64,000 bases of DNA from Ichthyophis bannanicus (GCA_033557465.1 CM066043.1:114806778-114870777), one strand, 5' to 3'. Positions 53,372 to 64,000 are shown, numbered from the stretch's first letter. Program-made: numbers and translations. Notes: generated by a model from the letters alone, not told the origin.

Positions 53372-53844
53372 CCAATTAAATTGTGAGCTCCCTGGAGCAG
53401 GAACGGTCTCTGTTTTATGTGTCTGCGCTAGAGAAGTGTTTAGTAGTAAAAGTATCTTTCAAGCATGTTATGTGGGAGGCAGACATACCAAAGCCAACTG
53501 GGCAGACATACCACAAGAGGTGATCAGTGTTGTCACACTGTGCACCAAGGAAGCCATTTTATAAGGAGCTGAGGAAGTTACACACTATCTATGTGCGTAA
53601 ATCACATCTTTTAATGATTTAAAGCTCGTAGATGGGCTTATATGTATGTACTTTAGTCAGCCGCTATTCTATAAGTACATGCGTTAGGCCAATGCGCGGA
53701 CTTTCATTGCGGCGTTCACATAAGTGGAACTTGGGCAGAGCACACATTATAAAACATGGGCATATATGCGTGGTCATTTTTGCCAGCCATAGTGTGGGTG
53801 TAAGTGATCATGTCTAGATTTGGCATGCATTCTCTGCCACTTAC
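53372..53844. other. unassigned sequence
   Basis: No coding is supported. A LINE-tail-like patch lies at 53378-53450. Confidence 0.3.
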
Positions 53845-54050
53845 AATGTGTGCCTTTGAGTTAATGCTGACTCCTGGCAACCCGTGGTTTTCTCAGCAGT
53901 GTGACTGGAAGCAGATTGCCAGGCTTTTCTTCCGAGGCAATGGAGGGTTAATGGCTTGCCTGAGGCCACAAGGAGTGCTAGTACTGGGAACTGAAGCCTA
54001 GTCTCTTGGTTATCAAGCCAGTGCTCTAAGCACTAGGCTGCTCCTCCACC
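53845..54050 (-). mobile_element. SINE family 2
   Basis: It is in minus orientation, from the RTE-like end (gagttaatgctgactcctgg) through 'gcagattgccaggcttttct' and the CORE-like middle to the head 'cactaggctgctcctccacc'. Confidence 0.75.
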
Positions 54051-55053
54051 TTACACCCTTAGGGTGTTATTTTAAAAGAGCCATTCATGCTTTGGATCTC
54101 TGCAAACAGGCACATGAATGTCCAAACAACAGAGACATCTCTGGAGGCATTATAGAAGCCGGCTTCAGAGACATCCCAGGTGCAAGGACATCCAAGCAGT
54201 GAAGGGGGCCTGGTGGAGGTGTGTCCAAGGCATTCTGAAGTGCATGTATATCTATCCTAGCCCAGTTTTAGAAATGCCCTGTATGTCCTGAGCAGTGTCA
54301 AAGGCTATAGCTGCTCCAGGCATGAATAGGCATTTGAAAAGTGCTCATTTTGCCAGCCAAACATCCGGCGGGTGTAGAGAAGGAGGTAAACTCATATCCC
54401 CTACATCTTCCAGATTGACAATGAACACTGACTGGGAATGAAGGCTCTTGTTTTCATTTTGCCACAGCAATAGACATCTCCGTATTCAAAGTTGCATGTG
54501 ATAGATCTTTTTGCCCCAAGTTTTTGTAGTAGGTATATCTATGCGGATGCTGGCACGGGCGTCCACTTCAGGGACGTCTATGTTTCTATAATCGGGCCGA
54601 AACATAGACTTCCCCAGCATTTTTGTGCATGGTTTGCCCTGGGCATCCCAGATTGCACTTGGATGTCCTTTCTTAAATGTACATACATGCTTGCCTTTAT
54701 AAATTAGGTGCAACTAAAGCACGTAAAAACATGCATTAACTATGTGTGACTTTATAACACTCTCCACATGTGTTGTTCCATCATAAAAATAGATGCAAGT
54801 TGCTTATCTGACAGTATGTGCATTGGCCAACTGCAGCATCCATAGCTCATGCAAAAGAAAATACAGGCTGCTATTCAAAAGCACTTACACTAAGCACATA
54901 AATGCTTTTTAAAGAAAATTCCATGCCAGCTAACAGATAATTCAAAGTCTTGGCCAAATTATCCATTTAGAATTAGGAAGAGCTGGCGTATTTTGCAGGT
55001 GGGGCCAATATTTATCTGAATAGCAGCGATAGTCAGCCACAATCTGGAGATCA
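54051..55053. other. unassigned sequence
   Basis: The segment has inverted-looking text (agacatctctggaggcatta ... cagagacatcccaggtgcaa) that may belong to a degraded DNA transposon. Terminal repeats are not clear. No coding is seen. Confidence 0.3.
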
Positions 55054-55061
55054 GTCACCAT

Positions 55062-55263
55062 TAGGGTTGCCAACTGGCTCCAGATGCGCCAGACAGGCTT
55101 GATCCAGTCCTGGGTTTACTCCTTTGCATGCAGGGACACATAGTTCTGATTTCCCCATGGCATTCCATAAGAAAAGCAAGACTACAAGTCCCTGCATACA
55201 ATGGGGTAAACACAGGACTGGAACAAGCCTGTCGGGCACATCTGGAGCCAGTTGGCAACCCTA
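55062..55263. mobile_element. hAT-type MITE with 8-bp duplication
   Basis: The element has inverted ends tagggttgccaactggctcc and the matching ggagccagttggcaacccta. It is flanked by a perfect gtcaccat at 55054-55061 and 55264-55271. Much of its 202 bp is palindromic (ccagtcctgg... and ...ccaggactgg-like text). Confidence 0.85.
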
Positions 55264-55271
55264 GTCACCAT

Positions 55272-55545
55272 CTGAAACTACCTGAATCTGTACGTCAGGC
55301 TTCATCTCTGCTCCTTTTCAAATCCAGGCTTAAGGCTCACCTCTTTAAGGCTGGTTTTTGATGCTGATCTGCTTAGTCTCTTATATGTCTCCTTATCTTC
55401 CCTAGTGGTGTCCTTGTCCTTAGCTGTTGTATGGTCTGTTTTAACTGGATTGTAAGCTCTGATGAGCAGGGACCATCTTTTATATGCATCTGTACAGCGC
55501 TGCTGATGCCTTGTAGCATTATATAAATGATCAGTAGTAGTAGTA
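55272..55545 (+). mobile_element. Rex1/L2-like LINE 3' end
   Basis: The + strand encodes LPESVRQASSLLLFKSRLKA (C-terminus), then 'attgtaagctctgatgagca', 'gtacagcgctgctgatgcct' and a (tag)n tail. It is parallel to 22260-22600. Confidence 0.8.
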
Positions 55546-56585
55546 AAAGTAGCTGTTTAGGTGGATCACCCAAAGAGCAGTGTTTACTTAGAAGGGTATA
55601 TCGCTACAAGGCATACGCAACGCTGTACAAAAACTCAGGATAGGTAAATTATTCATTTAAGTTTAGGATCCAACATTCAGCAGTCCTATCTAAATGGATA
55701 GGGTCACTGATTATCAGACGGAAAAGGTATCTGCTTATTCTATGCAGTGATCGTGATTCTGAATAGCGCCCCCATAATCTGTAAAGAAATTTTCTTTCTC
55801 CTCTATATTTCCTGGTTTGGCAGGATGGCCTCTGTGAAAATGAATGTACTTTTGAGGTTTCTGTACATTTTAGTTGTTACCTATTTTGGTCCCAAGGAGT
55901 GTACTATTTGATAGACAGCATAAGATACAGTATTTTGGTTCATCTGGCAGGAAAAATTACTTAGGATAGCTAGAGCGGTTTTGTTTAAACATAGGAAGAA
56001 TATTGTGTCACTGTAAAGACTGGCTATTTGGAACACAGGACTATACGTGTTTGACATGTGACAGGGCCCTTTTATCATCTCTATCCCCAGAATATGTCCT
56101 TCATGCGAGGCAGGGTAAGATACTGGGAGTGCTCAGAAGCTTTATATTAGTGCGACCTCTTTTGCATACGTGGGGGTGGATATGCCAACGGATCAGTCAT
56201 TATCCTTTTCAATCAGTTTACTTACCCATACAGGGCCACACAGAGTTTTTGCCAAGTAGGTCTTCAGGGTGTTCTGGCTTTGGCGAGCACATGACTTGCT
56301 GCACCTAGAGGAGGTGCTCACTGATGAAGGTAGACTTCTCCCATTTGGCAAGCTCCAGACCCAATTTGATTTAGCTGAGCTGGATGTTTTTCACTACCTG
56401 CAGCTGCACAGCTATATCTAGACCCTTGATCCTGTAAAACTTTCTAGTGACTTCTGTATGTAGCTGGAGCACTTTTTCTTTTCTTAGGTGTCAGTGCCTA
56501 TAACAGTTGCAAGGGCCCAGACCTTATTTGTTGGCGATATGGTTTCGACGACCTGTGAGAAATTGGTGGCAAAGTGGAATGAGGA

Positions 56586-56724
56586 GTTGAACATAAGACA
56601 TGCCATACTGGGTCAGGCCAAGATCCATCAAGCCCAGTATCCTGTTTCCAACAGAGGCCAATCTAGGTCACAAGTACCTGGCAGGTTCCCAAAAAGATAC
56701 ACAGGTTCCACAAGTCCTGGCTAA
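56586..56724 (-). mobile_element. CR1 3' tail inserted in L1 ORF2
   Basis: 'taagacatgccatactgggt' and 'caagcccagtatcctgtttc' are the reverse of the CR1 terminus at 53090-53165. L1 coding continues on both sides. Confidence 0.8.
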
Positions 56725-57104
56725 GATTCCTAAACATATGGTGATGGTGGCGCTTTGGGACATGCAATACAAGCTTCTAAGCTGGGCATTTATACCACCA
56801 GCACAGGAATTTAAAATGGGCTGTAGTAAGACACCAGCATGTCCAAAATGCGGTGAGCAGGTGATGACCCTAGGGCACATATTTTGGCGCTGAGCCAAAG
56901 TGCAGCAGTTTTGGGCTCAGGTCCATGGGTATCTATAACAGGTGCTCCGGGCGCAGTGGCTGCTTGAGGCCTCTTTAGTGTTATTTCATAATCTAGATGA
57001 CATCCCAGTGGAGGGATAGGGTTGGCAGCGTTGGCTGAGGGTGGGTTGGCTGTTGGCAAAGAAAACAATGCCTGGGTGGATACAGACCCTGCCTACATTT
57101 TGGT

Positions 57105-57669
57105 ATTGAAGGAACGCCTTCCACCAAATCATGCAATATTCCAACACCTCCATTGGTTGCCCATACATGCACGCACAAGATACAAAGCAGTTTAAATATA
57201 TTCAAAATCATTAACAACAATTCAGCCAATGCCCTTCAAAACCTGGTAACCAGGGACACCTAGCATGAGGCCTAGGAGAAGCAACATAGACAATAAGATC
57301 GTCACCAGTGCAGAATACTAGAGATCCAAACAGGCCACATCCAGAAGAGCACCATCCCTTTATGCACCTGAACTATGGAACTCTCTGCCCGATGTTCTGA
57401 GAGTCATGAGTGACACCAAGGACTTCCAAAAGATGCTCAAGACCATACTGTTTGCAGAATGCTATGAACCCTCCCAATGACCACAGACCTGGCCACAGGC
57501 TTGTTCACAGACAGTCTGCAACTAACTCAATTAATCAACTGTACATAGTTTATAGATGCACATAACTCCCTCCCGCCCCGACATTCTTAAATATATACAA
57601 CCTAGTTCTCTGTAAACCACTTTGATTGAAGGATAAGTTGGTATATAAAACTGGTTAAGTAAATAAATA
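57105..57669 (+). mobile_element. Rex1/L2-like LINE C-terminus inserted in L1
   Basis: The + strand has a decayed 'LHWLP.HARxxYK' (57150-57190) followed by PSLYAPELWNSLPDVLRVMS and DFQKMLKTILFAECYE (57350-57470). It ends 'ctggttaagtaaataaatat'. It is a different subfamily from 22260 and 46000. Confidence 0.7.
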
Positions 57670-58352
57670 TGACCGCCTGTGGGCCCTAAGGGGGAGGGAG
57701 AGGGTCCCAAAATTCTTGCCTATGTGAGAGGATTACCTTAACACTATCAGTTAGGGTGCTGAGCATGACCTTGAATAATTATGCTTGCTAACTGGGCTTG
57801 GGCATATGGGAGTAGCATGCAGCGATGGGGCTGGGGGGGGGGATATTAATGTAGAGGGTCAGAGTTGGGACAGCCCTTGGGGTTATTGTGCTGTCACGGG
57901 GCAGTCCTTGACAAGAGGAGAACCCAATGAACACTTAGGGGTGCTGGGGTGGGGCTCGAGGGAAGGGTGGTGACCATGGGTAAGGGAAGGAAGTTAGGAG
58001 GATAGGGTTTTTTCTGATTTTCCTATCCTTCTATGGCAGCTGCCTATGGTCTCTCCCCAGTGGTTGCATAAGGAACAACATGCCACTGGGATGTCCGGAA
58101 TTTTGTGTGGTAGTTTTGTCCTCTTGGGTGGTTTGGTTGTAAGGTTTGGGGGAGGGCTGGGTGTGGGGTGGCAGGAGCAGAGGAGGAATGGAGGGGCTTA
58201 TCCGACCTGGGACAGGGGGGATACAGAGATGGTAAAATAGAAAAGGGGAAAAAACGTGACTTATTCTGTTTGATGTACTCATGCTTCCGCCTTGTTCAGT
58301 TTTACTGCTTTATTCTGTGTTGACTTGTTCAATAAAAATTACTTGAACTAAA

Positions 58353-58697
58353 TCTAGGAAGAAAAGAGGAGGTGGGGGGCAGGGGCTGGCCATGCCAAGC
58401 ATCTTACATTACTATCAGGCCAGTCAGTTCTGGTCAGCTATTGAAGGGAAGACAACGGGGGGGGGGGGGGGGGGGAAAAAAAAATGGGTGCAACTGAAGC
58501 AAGCTTTGGTTGGGGAGTTACCTCTGTGTGGACACCTAGGAGATTTAGTTTGCATAAAGAGGGAGCCTTTACATATGTGGATCATATGTTTGAGGTGTAG
58601 AACTCCTATATTTTAGGGCAGATAGATTTGATTCTAGTATGTACCCCTTTAAAACACAATCTAATGTTGCCCTCAAATATGCAGGTGAGGGTTTATA
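58353..58697 (+). pseudogene. second L1/Tx1-type ORF2 fragment, left part
   Basis: The + strand frame (58392-58616) encodes MPSILHYYQASQFWSAIEG, then after a G19-A9 run KKWVQLKQALVGELPL, typical of the L1-type ORF2 region before the zinc knuckle. It continues at 60669-60830 (LWERRAWQYWDQRL...FCVPASTI) after the Tc1 insertion. Confidence 0.65.
58457..58484. repeat. G19 A9 homopolymer runs
   Basis: Nineteen G followed by nine A lie inside L1 ORF2 coding text. The run is an expansion and breaks the frame. Confidence 0.85.
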
Positions 58698-59049
58698 CAG
58701 TTGTGATCAACATTATTGGCACCCTTGCAGTTCAATCCCTTAATGTCCAATATCATGAAAAAAGTGGTCAGTAAAGTGGTTTTGGACAATACATGCAAAC
58801 ATATGTGACACATAACAGAATCAAATATAACAAGACCAACTAAAAAAGGAAATCTTAGGAAATAGTGTAAAAACTGGACATTGCCAGGACATAATTATTG
58901 TCACCCTGATAAACAAATCAAATCATTTTGTACAGAAGAACCACATTCCCAGTACAGTAAAATCTGATGCATCTGTGATCAACTGTCAGTACTCACATGA
59001 CTTGGATCAACCAATGATTGATCGCTTTAATATTTAAAATGGCCACATT

Positions 59050-60425
59050 TACTCCCTGGTCCATTTTCACACTAGTGAAGACAAGAGAGCTGCCTGAAGC
59101 TGTCAGATAAGCCACTACTACGAAATCTCAAACTTCAAAGGGCTACAAGCAATGTTCCCTCTAATTTTCTGTAGGCTGTGTGCGCATAAAATATCAGCTG
59201 TGTGCAGCTTTTGAAGGAAGGTTAAATTTTTGTGCGCCACATAACGACACTCGGAGTTATATACTTTAAAATTTGACTACACGTCAGAATACAGTATGTA
59301 CACCACATTGATTTTAATCTAATTAAATGAAAATAGATGATTACTAAATGAAGCGGAAAATTTCTAGTAATTACAAGCATAACTAAAATTTTAAGACGTC
59401 TGTGTTGTTTTCTATCAGAATCAGAGCTGTAATTTTTGTGCGCTGTGTTTTAAAGTATGTGCGCTCACTCGGCGAGGTGTGTGCGCGCGCACACGCGCAC
59501 AGCTTAGAGGGAACAGTGGCTACAAGGTCATCTCCAAAGACTTTGGGATTCATGTGTCTACAGTCGCAATGTTAAGAAATTTTCTGCTCATGAAACTGTC
59601 AAGAAACTCCCAGGACATGGTGGGAAGAGGAAAATTAATACAAGAAGTCTTCAAAGGTTAGTGTGAACTGTTGGAAAAACACCACATACAATATCCAAAG
59701 AGCTTAAGGTTGACCTGGAGCAATCTGGAGTGGTGGTTTCAACCCGCACCATACGCCATGCACTAAACAAAGAAGGACTTCATGGGCAAAGGCCAAGGAG
59801 GACCCACTGTTCAAAGACAGACATAAAAAGGTACACCGATCTTTGCCCAAACCCACTTTGAGAAACCACAATTCTTCTAGGAAAATGTTCTGTGGGCAGA
59901 AGAAACCAAACTTGAGCTCTTTAGCAATGCAGACCAGAGATACATTTACAGACGAAGAAATGAAGCTTATAAGGTAAAAAAACACCATTTCTACAGTTAA
60001 ATATGGTGAAGGTTAATGTTATGGAGCTGTTTTGCTGCCTCAGGAACTGGAAGCCTGGAATGTATTCAAGGAAACATTAAATCAGAGAACTACCAAGGTA
60101 TTTTGGAGCGAAATGTGCTATCTAGTGTCAGAAAGCTAAGTCTGGGTCATACGTTATGGGTCCTCCAGCAGGAAAATGATCCAAAACATACATCCAAAAG
60201 TACAAAAGAATGGTTAAAAGGAACAAATGGACTATTTTAAACTAGCCAGCAAAGAGTCCTGATCTCAAGCCAATCGAGAACTTGTGGAAAGAGCTGAAAT
60301 CTGCCATTGGTAAAAGGAATCCTGTAAACATTCATGAGCTGGAACAAATTGCAGTTGAAGAGTGGGAGAAACTATCAGCAGACAGATGTATGAAACGTAT
60401 AGATGGCTACAGGAAACGTTGAGGC
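59050..60425 (+). pseudogene. Tc1-type transposase pseudogene
   Basis: In order: KVISKDFGIHVSTVAML (helix-turn-helix, 59520-59580), SGVVVSTRTIRHALNKEGLHG (59727-59780), MLWSCFAASGTGSLECIQGN (60016-60075), LQQENDPKHTSKSTKEWL (60164-60230, usually QQDNDPKHTS; the D to E change hits a DDE residue) and SPDLKPIENLWKELKSAIGK (60253-60310, final catalytic Glu). Frameshifts, stops and the hAT insertion disable it. The C-terminal text LEQIAVEEWEKLSADRCMKR is well preserved. Confidence 0.85.
59150..59518. mobile_element. non-autonomous hAT element in the Tc1 transposon
   Basis: Inverted ends caatgttccctctaa and ttagagggaacagtg are flanked by a perfect 8-bp duplication gctacaag (59142-59149, 59519-59526). 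The 369-bp interior is AT-rich with gtgtgcgc-type subterminal words and no frame. Confidence 0.9.
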
Positions 60426-60668
60426 TGCATCTCTACCAAGGGTGGTGTAAATATTAGTGAAGGGTGCCAGTAATCCTGTCCAGGTCATATTTTGGGGTTT
60501 TTTTCTCAGAAATTACTACATCTACATTGAACAGACATCTTTGTTTTGTTGTATTCCTTTGAACATACTATTAAAATATTATAATGACGTACTTCCAATT
60601 ATTTCTCAAGATATTCTACACAACATACCTAAAATGCAAGGGTGGTAATAATGTTGACCACAACTGTA

Positions 60669-60830
60669 CATTGTGGGAGAGAAGGGCTTGCAATATTGGG
60701 ATCAGCGTTTGATGATGTGACCTAGTAGGTTTTGTGTCCCTGCATCAACAATTTGATCTGCCTAATATGACTATCTTGTATACTTGCAGACTATGCATTT
60801 CCTCAGCCCTAGAAACATAAGGTGAAAATT
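60669..60830 (+). pseudogene. second L1/Tx1-type ORF2 fragment, right part
   Basis: This is the continuation of 58353-58697 across the Tc1 insertion. The protein similarity is weak but the reading order fits. Confidence 0.45.
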
Positions 60831-61014
60831 GCCAGAGAATGACTCACTGTTGGTTAGTGTGTGTCAATTTCCTACAAAAGAGGACTGCTACTTCTGGAAA
60901 GAGATCTGCAATTGTGAGTATATACTTCTGGGAAATTTTCTAAATCTTGGGGAAAAAGGAATTATTTAGATTAAAGCTGATTAATCTGTGAACCCAGTGT
61001 ATTTGTTAAATAAC
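60831..61014. other. unassigned sequence
   Basis: There is no frame or clear repeat. Confidence 0.3.
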
Positions 61015-61330
61015 AGGGCCTAGTAGCAGCAAAGAGCTTTCAGTTTAAATTTAAAACACAGACGAGACCTTTCTGGTTAAATTTAGACCCCAAGACTCCC
61101 TCTATTCAAGCAAGGGCTATGGGACTCCCCCTGGAAATTGGTCACAGATTACCTTAGAAGCACAGGACAGGGTATTGTATAGCAGCCAGCTTTTAATAAG
61201 TCTTTTTCCCTTCCTCCCTCCCCAACACCCTCCCATTCCTGGGATAATTGTAGCTTTATAGGTGCTTAAACCTCTTAAAAGGAAAGGAGGTGCCATATTC
61301 ACTCTCAGGTGCAGCTGTTTGTCCTCATCA
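61015..61330 (+). repeat. repeat shared with 5518-5960
   Basis: It has one 32-bp-type unit with spacer (gcctagtagcagcaaagagc, then tttcagtttaaatttaaaac), followed by the same downstream order as at 5780-5950 (ctattcaagcaagggct ... gattaccttagaagcaca ... cttaaacctcttaaaagg). It lies upstream of a CR1 body in the same orientation. Confidence 0.6.
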
Positions 61331-61616
61331 GACATACATTAAGGAACTGAGATTAATTAAGTTTAAAGTGAACAAAGAACATTAAATGTATTAGGTATAG
61401 TTTTATTAGTGTAGGTATCCCCAGCAACCCTTAGTAAATAAAGAACTTAAATATCTAAACACAACCTTAAAACTAAAATGCAGACAGCAGTCCAGTAGCA
61501 AGATGGGGGCTTTCCAGTCTTTTGCATTGAGTGTCACATATATGATTTTCTCCCAGTTGGTGAGGGGGTCTTACATGTGCACTAGGTACAAGGAGCTCTT
61601 TGCTCTCAAGGAATGA
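61331..61616 (+). other. putative CR1 5' region
   Basis: Non-coding sequence between the shared repeat and the CR1 ORF1. It is assigned only by position. Confidence 0.35.
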
Positions 61617-62400
61617 GTGCAATCTCTGGAGGCTAGAGTAGCAGACTTGGAGGACTTAAGGAAGACAGAGAGGTACATAGATGAGACCTACAGGGATATA
61701 GTCCTGAAGTCCCACCTCCAGTCTGGCAGCATCCCTGTTGCCATGGAGGAGAGAGGTCATGTGACAGGAGAGCATCACTCTGGTGTGGCAGGAAATGATC
61801 CTGTAGCTAGGACCTGTCCTCCAGATGATATAAAACCCTTTTGCACCAAGGAAGTTTCTCCAGGGCCATGTGCTCATGAGGGAAGGGTTAGAACAGCCAT
61901 TATAGTTGGTGATTCAATCATTAGGCATGTAGATAGCTAGGTGGCTGGTGGACATGAAGAGCGCCTAGTAACATGCCTGCCTGGTGTGAAGGTAGCAAAC
62001 CTCACGCGCCACCTAGACAAGGTCTTAGATAGTGCTGGGGAGGAGTCTGCTGTCATGGTACCTGTCGGTACCAATGACATAGGAAAATATGGTAGGGAGG
62101 TTCTGGAGGCTAAATTTAGGCTTTTAGGTAGGAAGTTGAAATCCAGAACTTCCAGGATAGCATTCTCCGAAATGCTTCCTGTTCCACGCGCAGGACCCAA
62201 AAGGCAGGCAGAGCTCCGGAGTTTCAATGTGTGGATGAGACGATAGTGCAAGGATGAGGGGTTTGGATTTGTTAGGAACTGGGGAACATTATGGGGGAAT
62301 GGAGGGGCTCTTCCGAAGGGATGGGCTTCATCTTAACCGGGATGGAACCAGGCTGCTGGCATTAACCTTTAAAAAGGAGATAGAGCAGCTTTCAAACTAG
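61617..62400 (+). pseudogene. CR1 ORF1 with SGNH esterase-type domain
   Basis: The + strand has a short coiled-coil-like start (LEARVADLEDLRKTERYIDE), then AIIVGDSIIRHVDS (GDS block with the nucleophile Ser, near 61895-61940), a stop, PGVKVANLTRHLDKVL, VMVPVGTNDIGKYG (GTND block, 62055-62095), ISEMLPVPR-type text and, in another frame, DGLHLNRDGTRLLA (DGxHL block, 62320-62365). These are the blocks of the SGNH-fold esterase found in ORF1 of vertebrate CR1 elements. One stop at 61938-61940 and frameshifts after 62240 disable it. Confidence 0.85.
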
Positions 62401-63135
62401 ATTATAAGGGAGAGCCAAGAGTCGCCCAATAGCACATGGTTCAGAACAATGTATCCTTGAAGGATACTACCAAAAGAATGAAGTTAGGGCATATCAGCAG
62501 AGAGGTTCCAATAAAGACCTAAGTAGCCCAAATGCCCTTGAGTACGGAGCAGACAGAGCTTAAAGACTCCAAATTACCCCTGCCTACCGATAGCCAGTTT
62601 AATATGAATAAAATACAGTTTCTAAAATGCTTGTATGCAAATGCTAGAAGTCTAAATAATAAGATGGGAGAGTTAGAATATATAGCACTACATGAGAGGT
62701 TAGATATGATTAGTATCTCAGAGACATGGTGGAAGGAGGACAACCAGTGGGACACTGTGATACCTGGGTACAAACTATATAGCAATGATAGAGCTGATCA
62801 AATTGGTGGAGGGGTTGCACTCTATGTTAGAGAGGGCATTGAGTCACAAAAGATTAAAGTTTTGCAGGAAACAAAATTTGTTGTAGAATTTCTATGCATT
62901 TAAATTCCATGTAAAAAGGGGAAGGCGATGGCAGTGGAGGAGTACTATCAACTGCCTGGCCAGAATGAACAAATGGATGATGAAATGCTCAAAGAAATCA
63001 GGGAAGCTAACAAAAGTTACAGCACAGTAATAATAATGGGTGATTTCAATTATCCCGGTATTGACTGGGTCAGTTTCACGGCAGGACATGCTAGGAAGTT
63101 AAAGTTTCTAGATGAAATAAATGACTGCTTCTCTT
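62401..63135 (+). pseudogene. CR1 ORF2, endonuclease part
   Basis: After an inter-ORF stretch, the + strand encodes CLYANARSLNNKMGELEYIA, ISISETWWKEDNQWDTVIPG, GGGVALYVREGIESQ (62532-62903) and then VIIMGDFNYPGIDWVSF (63030-63080), the AP-type endonuclease with N-A-R, E and GDFN motifs. A frame break lies near 62900. It is cut at 63135 by an opposite-strand CR1 3' part. Confidence 0.85.
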
Positions 63136-63806
63136 ATTAGTCTTAAATAGGTTACCCTGTAGCTTCATTGTATGTCCCCTAATCTTTCTATATTCTGATG
63201 ACGTAAACAATCAATCTACGTTTACCCGTTCCACTCCATTCATTAATTTACAGACCTCTATCATATCTCCCCTCAGCCATCTCTTTTCCAGGTTGAAGAG
63301 CCCTAACCTTTTTAGCCTCTCTTCATAGGAGTATCCTTCCATCCCCATTACCATTTTGGTGGCTCTTCTCTGTACCTTTTCTAATAACGCTGTATCCTTT
63401 TTAAGATATGGTGACCAGAATTGCACACAATATTCAAGCTGCAGTCGCACCATGGAATGATACAGAGGCATTATAATATCCTTTGTTTTATGTTCCATTC
63501 CTTTCCTTATAATTCCTAGCATTCTATTTGCTCTCTTGGCCGCCGCTGCACACTGGGCGAAGGGTTTTAACATGTTATCCACGATGACGCCTAAATCTTT
63601 TTCCTGGGTGGTGGTTCCCAATGTGAAACCTTGCATTGTGTAATCATAGTTTGGGTTGTTCTTTCCTAGGTACATAACTTTGCACTTGTCCACATTAAAT
63701 TTCATTTGCCATTTGGATGCCCAGTCTTCCAATTTATCAAGATCCTCTTGCAAGTTTCCACAATTCTCTTGGGTTTTAACAACTTTAAATAGTTTTGTGT
63801 CTGTGA
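63136..63806 (-). pseudogene. CR1 ORF2, RT end to C-terminus, opposite strand
   Basis: The minus strand from 63806 reads TKLFKVVKTQENCGNLQEDL, DKCKVMYLGKNNPNYDY, EKDLGVIVDNMLKPFAQCAA, KRANRMLGIIRKGMEHKTKD, YHSMVRLQLEYCVQFWSPYL and RLKRLGLFNLEKRWLRGDMI. It is one uninterrupted frame for about 220 codons. It stops near 63136 before the 3'UTR tail. Confidence 0.88.
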
Positions 63807-64000
63807 TACAGACAGGGAGGCTCCAGCAATTGCAGTGCAGGCCCTGTGGACCAGGTGACGTGTGCCTTGCATCCCCCCCCCCCCCCCCGCACATTCAGGG
63901 TGACCCCTGCAACCAGTCAGTAACACGGTTTGCAGCTGTTATGTTCCAGATGCACACAATGTCCCTGCGTAACCTGGCCTGATGTGATGGCTCATAGCAT
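63807..64000. other. unassigned sequence with a C16 run
   Basis: A C-run occupies 63873-63888. The rest shows no frame or repeat match in the window. Confidence 0.4.

Larger units (their letters stand above)
55790..58352 (+). pseudogene. L1/Tx1-type LINE, ORF2 C-terminal half and 3'UTR
   Basis: The + strand gives, in broken frames, RMASVKMNVLLRFLYIL (55826-55875), FIWQEKLLRIARAVL, DLLHLEEVLTDEGRLLPFGK and LDVFHYLQLHSYI (56285-56420), KLLSWAFIPPAQEFKMG, CPKCGEQVMTLGHIFWR (56838-56890, the C-terminal zinc-knuckle region of L1-type ORF2, C-X2-C-X7-H) and QFWAQVHGYL. The end of the ORF and 3'UTR follow 57670 and finish 'caataaaaattacttgaac' at 58330-58350. It is interrupted by a CR1 tail (56586-56724) and a LINE C-terminus (57105-57669). 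Confidence 0.8.
58698..60666 (+). mobile_element. Tc1-type DNA transposon
   Basis: The terminal inverted repeats are cagttgtgatcaacattatt + ggcacccttgca and the matching right end (gcaagggtggtaataatgtt + gaccacaactg). TA lies on each outer side (58696-58697, 60667-60668). It is split by a hAT element (59150-59518). Confidence 0.9.

Noticed and set aside
58457..58484. G19 run as a structured regulatory element
   Set aside because: It is a plain homopolymer expansion within L1 coding text; no second G tract is nearby to suggest a designed quadruplex.
63136..63806. Twin-priming product with the + strand CR1
   Set aside because: The opposite-strand piece has its 3' side against the + piece, which is the wrong geometry for twin priming.

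Overview
The window is vertebrate nuclear DNA that consists almost entirely of layered transposable elements. I can support only one host gene piece in 64 kb: an exon of an apolipoprotein-L-like gene (26656-27428, + strand) with a clean splice acceptor. The element mix points to a large, repeat-rich vertebrate genome: two CR1 lineages, an RTE lineage, L1/Tx1, Rex1/L2-like LINEs, Penelope-like, Gmr1-type Ty3/gypsy, long LTR-like elements, Harbinger, Tc1, hAT and tRNA-derived SINEs with a CORE-like middle. An amphibian, possibly a caecilian, is my best guess from the repeat style, but that is an inference. All element protein fragments carry stops or frameshifts except short stretches, so the window is a fossil record rather than an active cluster.

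Layout. 0.1-2.1 kb: a CR1 tail, then a deleted Gmr1-type gag with its 5' LTR. 2.1-8.2 kb: CR1 and SINE fragments, a 32-bp tandem repeat and a + strand CR1. 8.8-10.8 kb: a CR1 split by a 1.48-kb LTR-like element (9098-10577, 4-bp target duplication). 11.2-15.0 kb: a SINE, a minus-strand CR1 and a Harbinger transposase pseudogene. 16.7-22.8 kb: one Gmr1-type retrotransposon with both LTRs, a polypurine tract and a copia-like domain order (protease, integrase, reverse transcriptase), with most of the RT and RNase H missing. 23.1-26.6 kb: one end of a foldback element and a CR1. 26.7-27.4 kb: the APOL-like exon. 27.7-28.4 kb: an L1/Tx1 ORF1 fragment.

28.4-36.0 kb is the most striking object: a 7.6-kb palindrome whose two arms (up to 3.5 kb each) are copies of one non-coding sequence, centred near 32535. 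A 3.4-kb relative lies at 48529-51893 and end fragments lie at 5963-6322 and 23108-24036. All share the terminus ggggyatgtttactaaa. Every long arm carries the same ancient hAT-type MITE with its 8-bp target duplication. The left arm of the palindrome is interrupted by an AT-rich block that ends in a hammerhead-ribozyme-like motif.

36.5-45.0 kb: a Tc1 fragment, then an RTE element in minus orientation that was entered by a CR1, which was itself entered by a second LTR-like element carrying a 362-codon frame (38120-39504). The RTE also holds a 5'-truncated RTE copy in the opposite orientation with a 10-bp duplication. 45.0-47.6 kb: a Penelope-like element with inverted arms, hammerhead-like cores, the end of a GIY-YIG endonuclease and a 14-bp duplication, interrupted by a Rex1/L2-like LINE with an internal direct duplication. 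52-64 kb: CR1, SINE and MITE fragments, L1/Tx1 ORF2 pieces, a Tc1 transposon carrying a hAT insertion, and a CR1 with its esterase-type ORF1.

Nesting and target duplications give relative ages, and shared 3' tails suggest which LINE moved which SINE: the first SINE family shares its tail with the Rex1/L2-like LINE at 46000, the second with the RTE.
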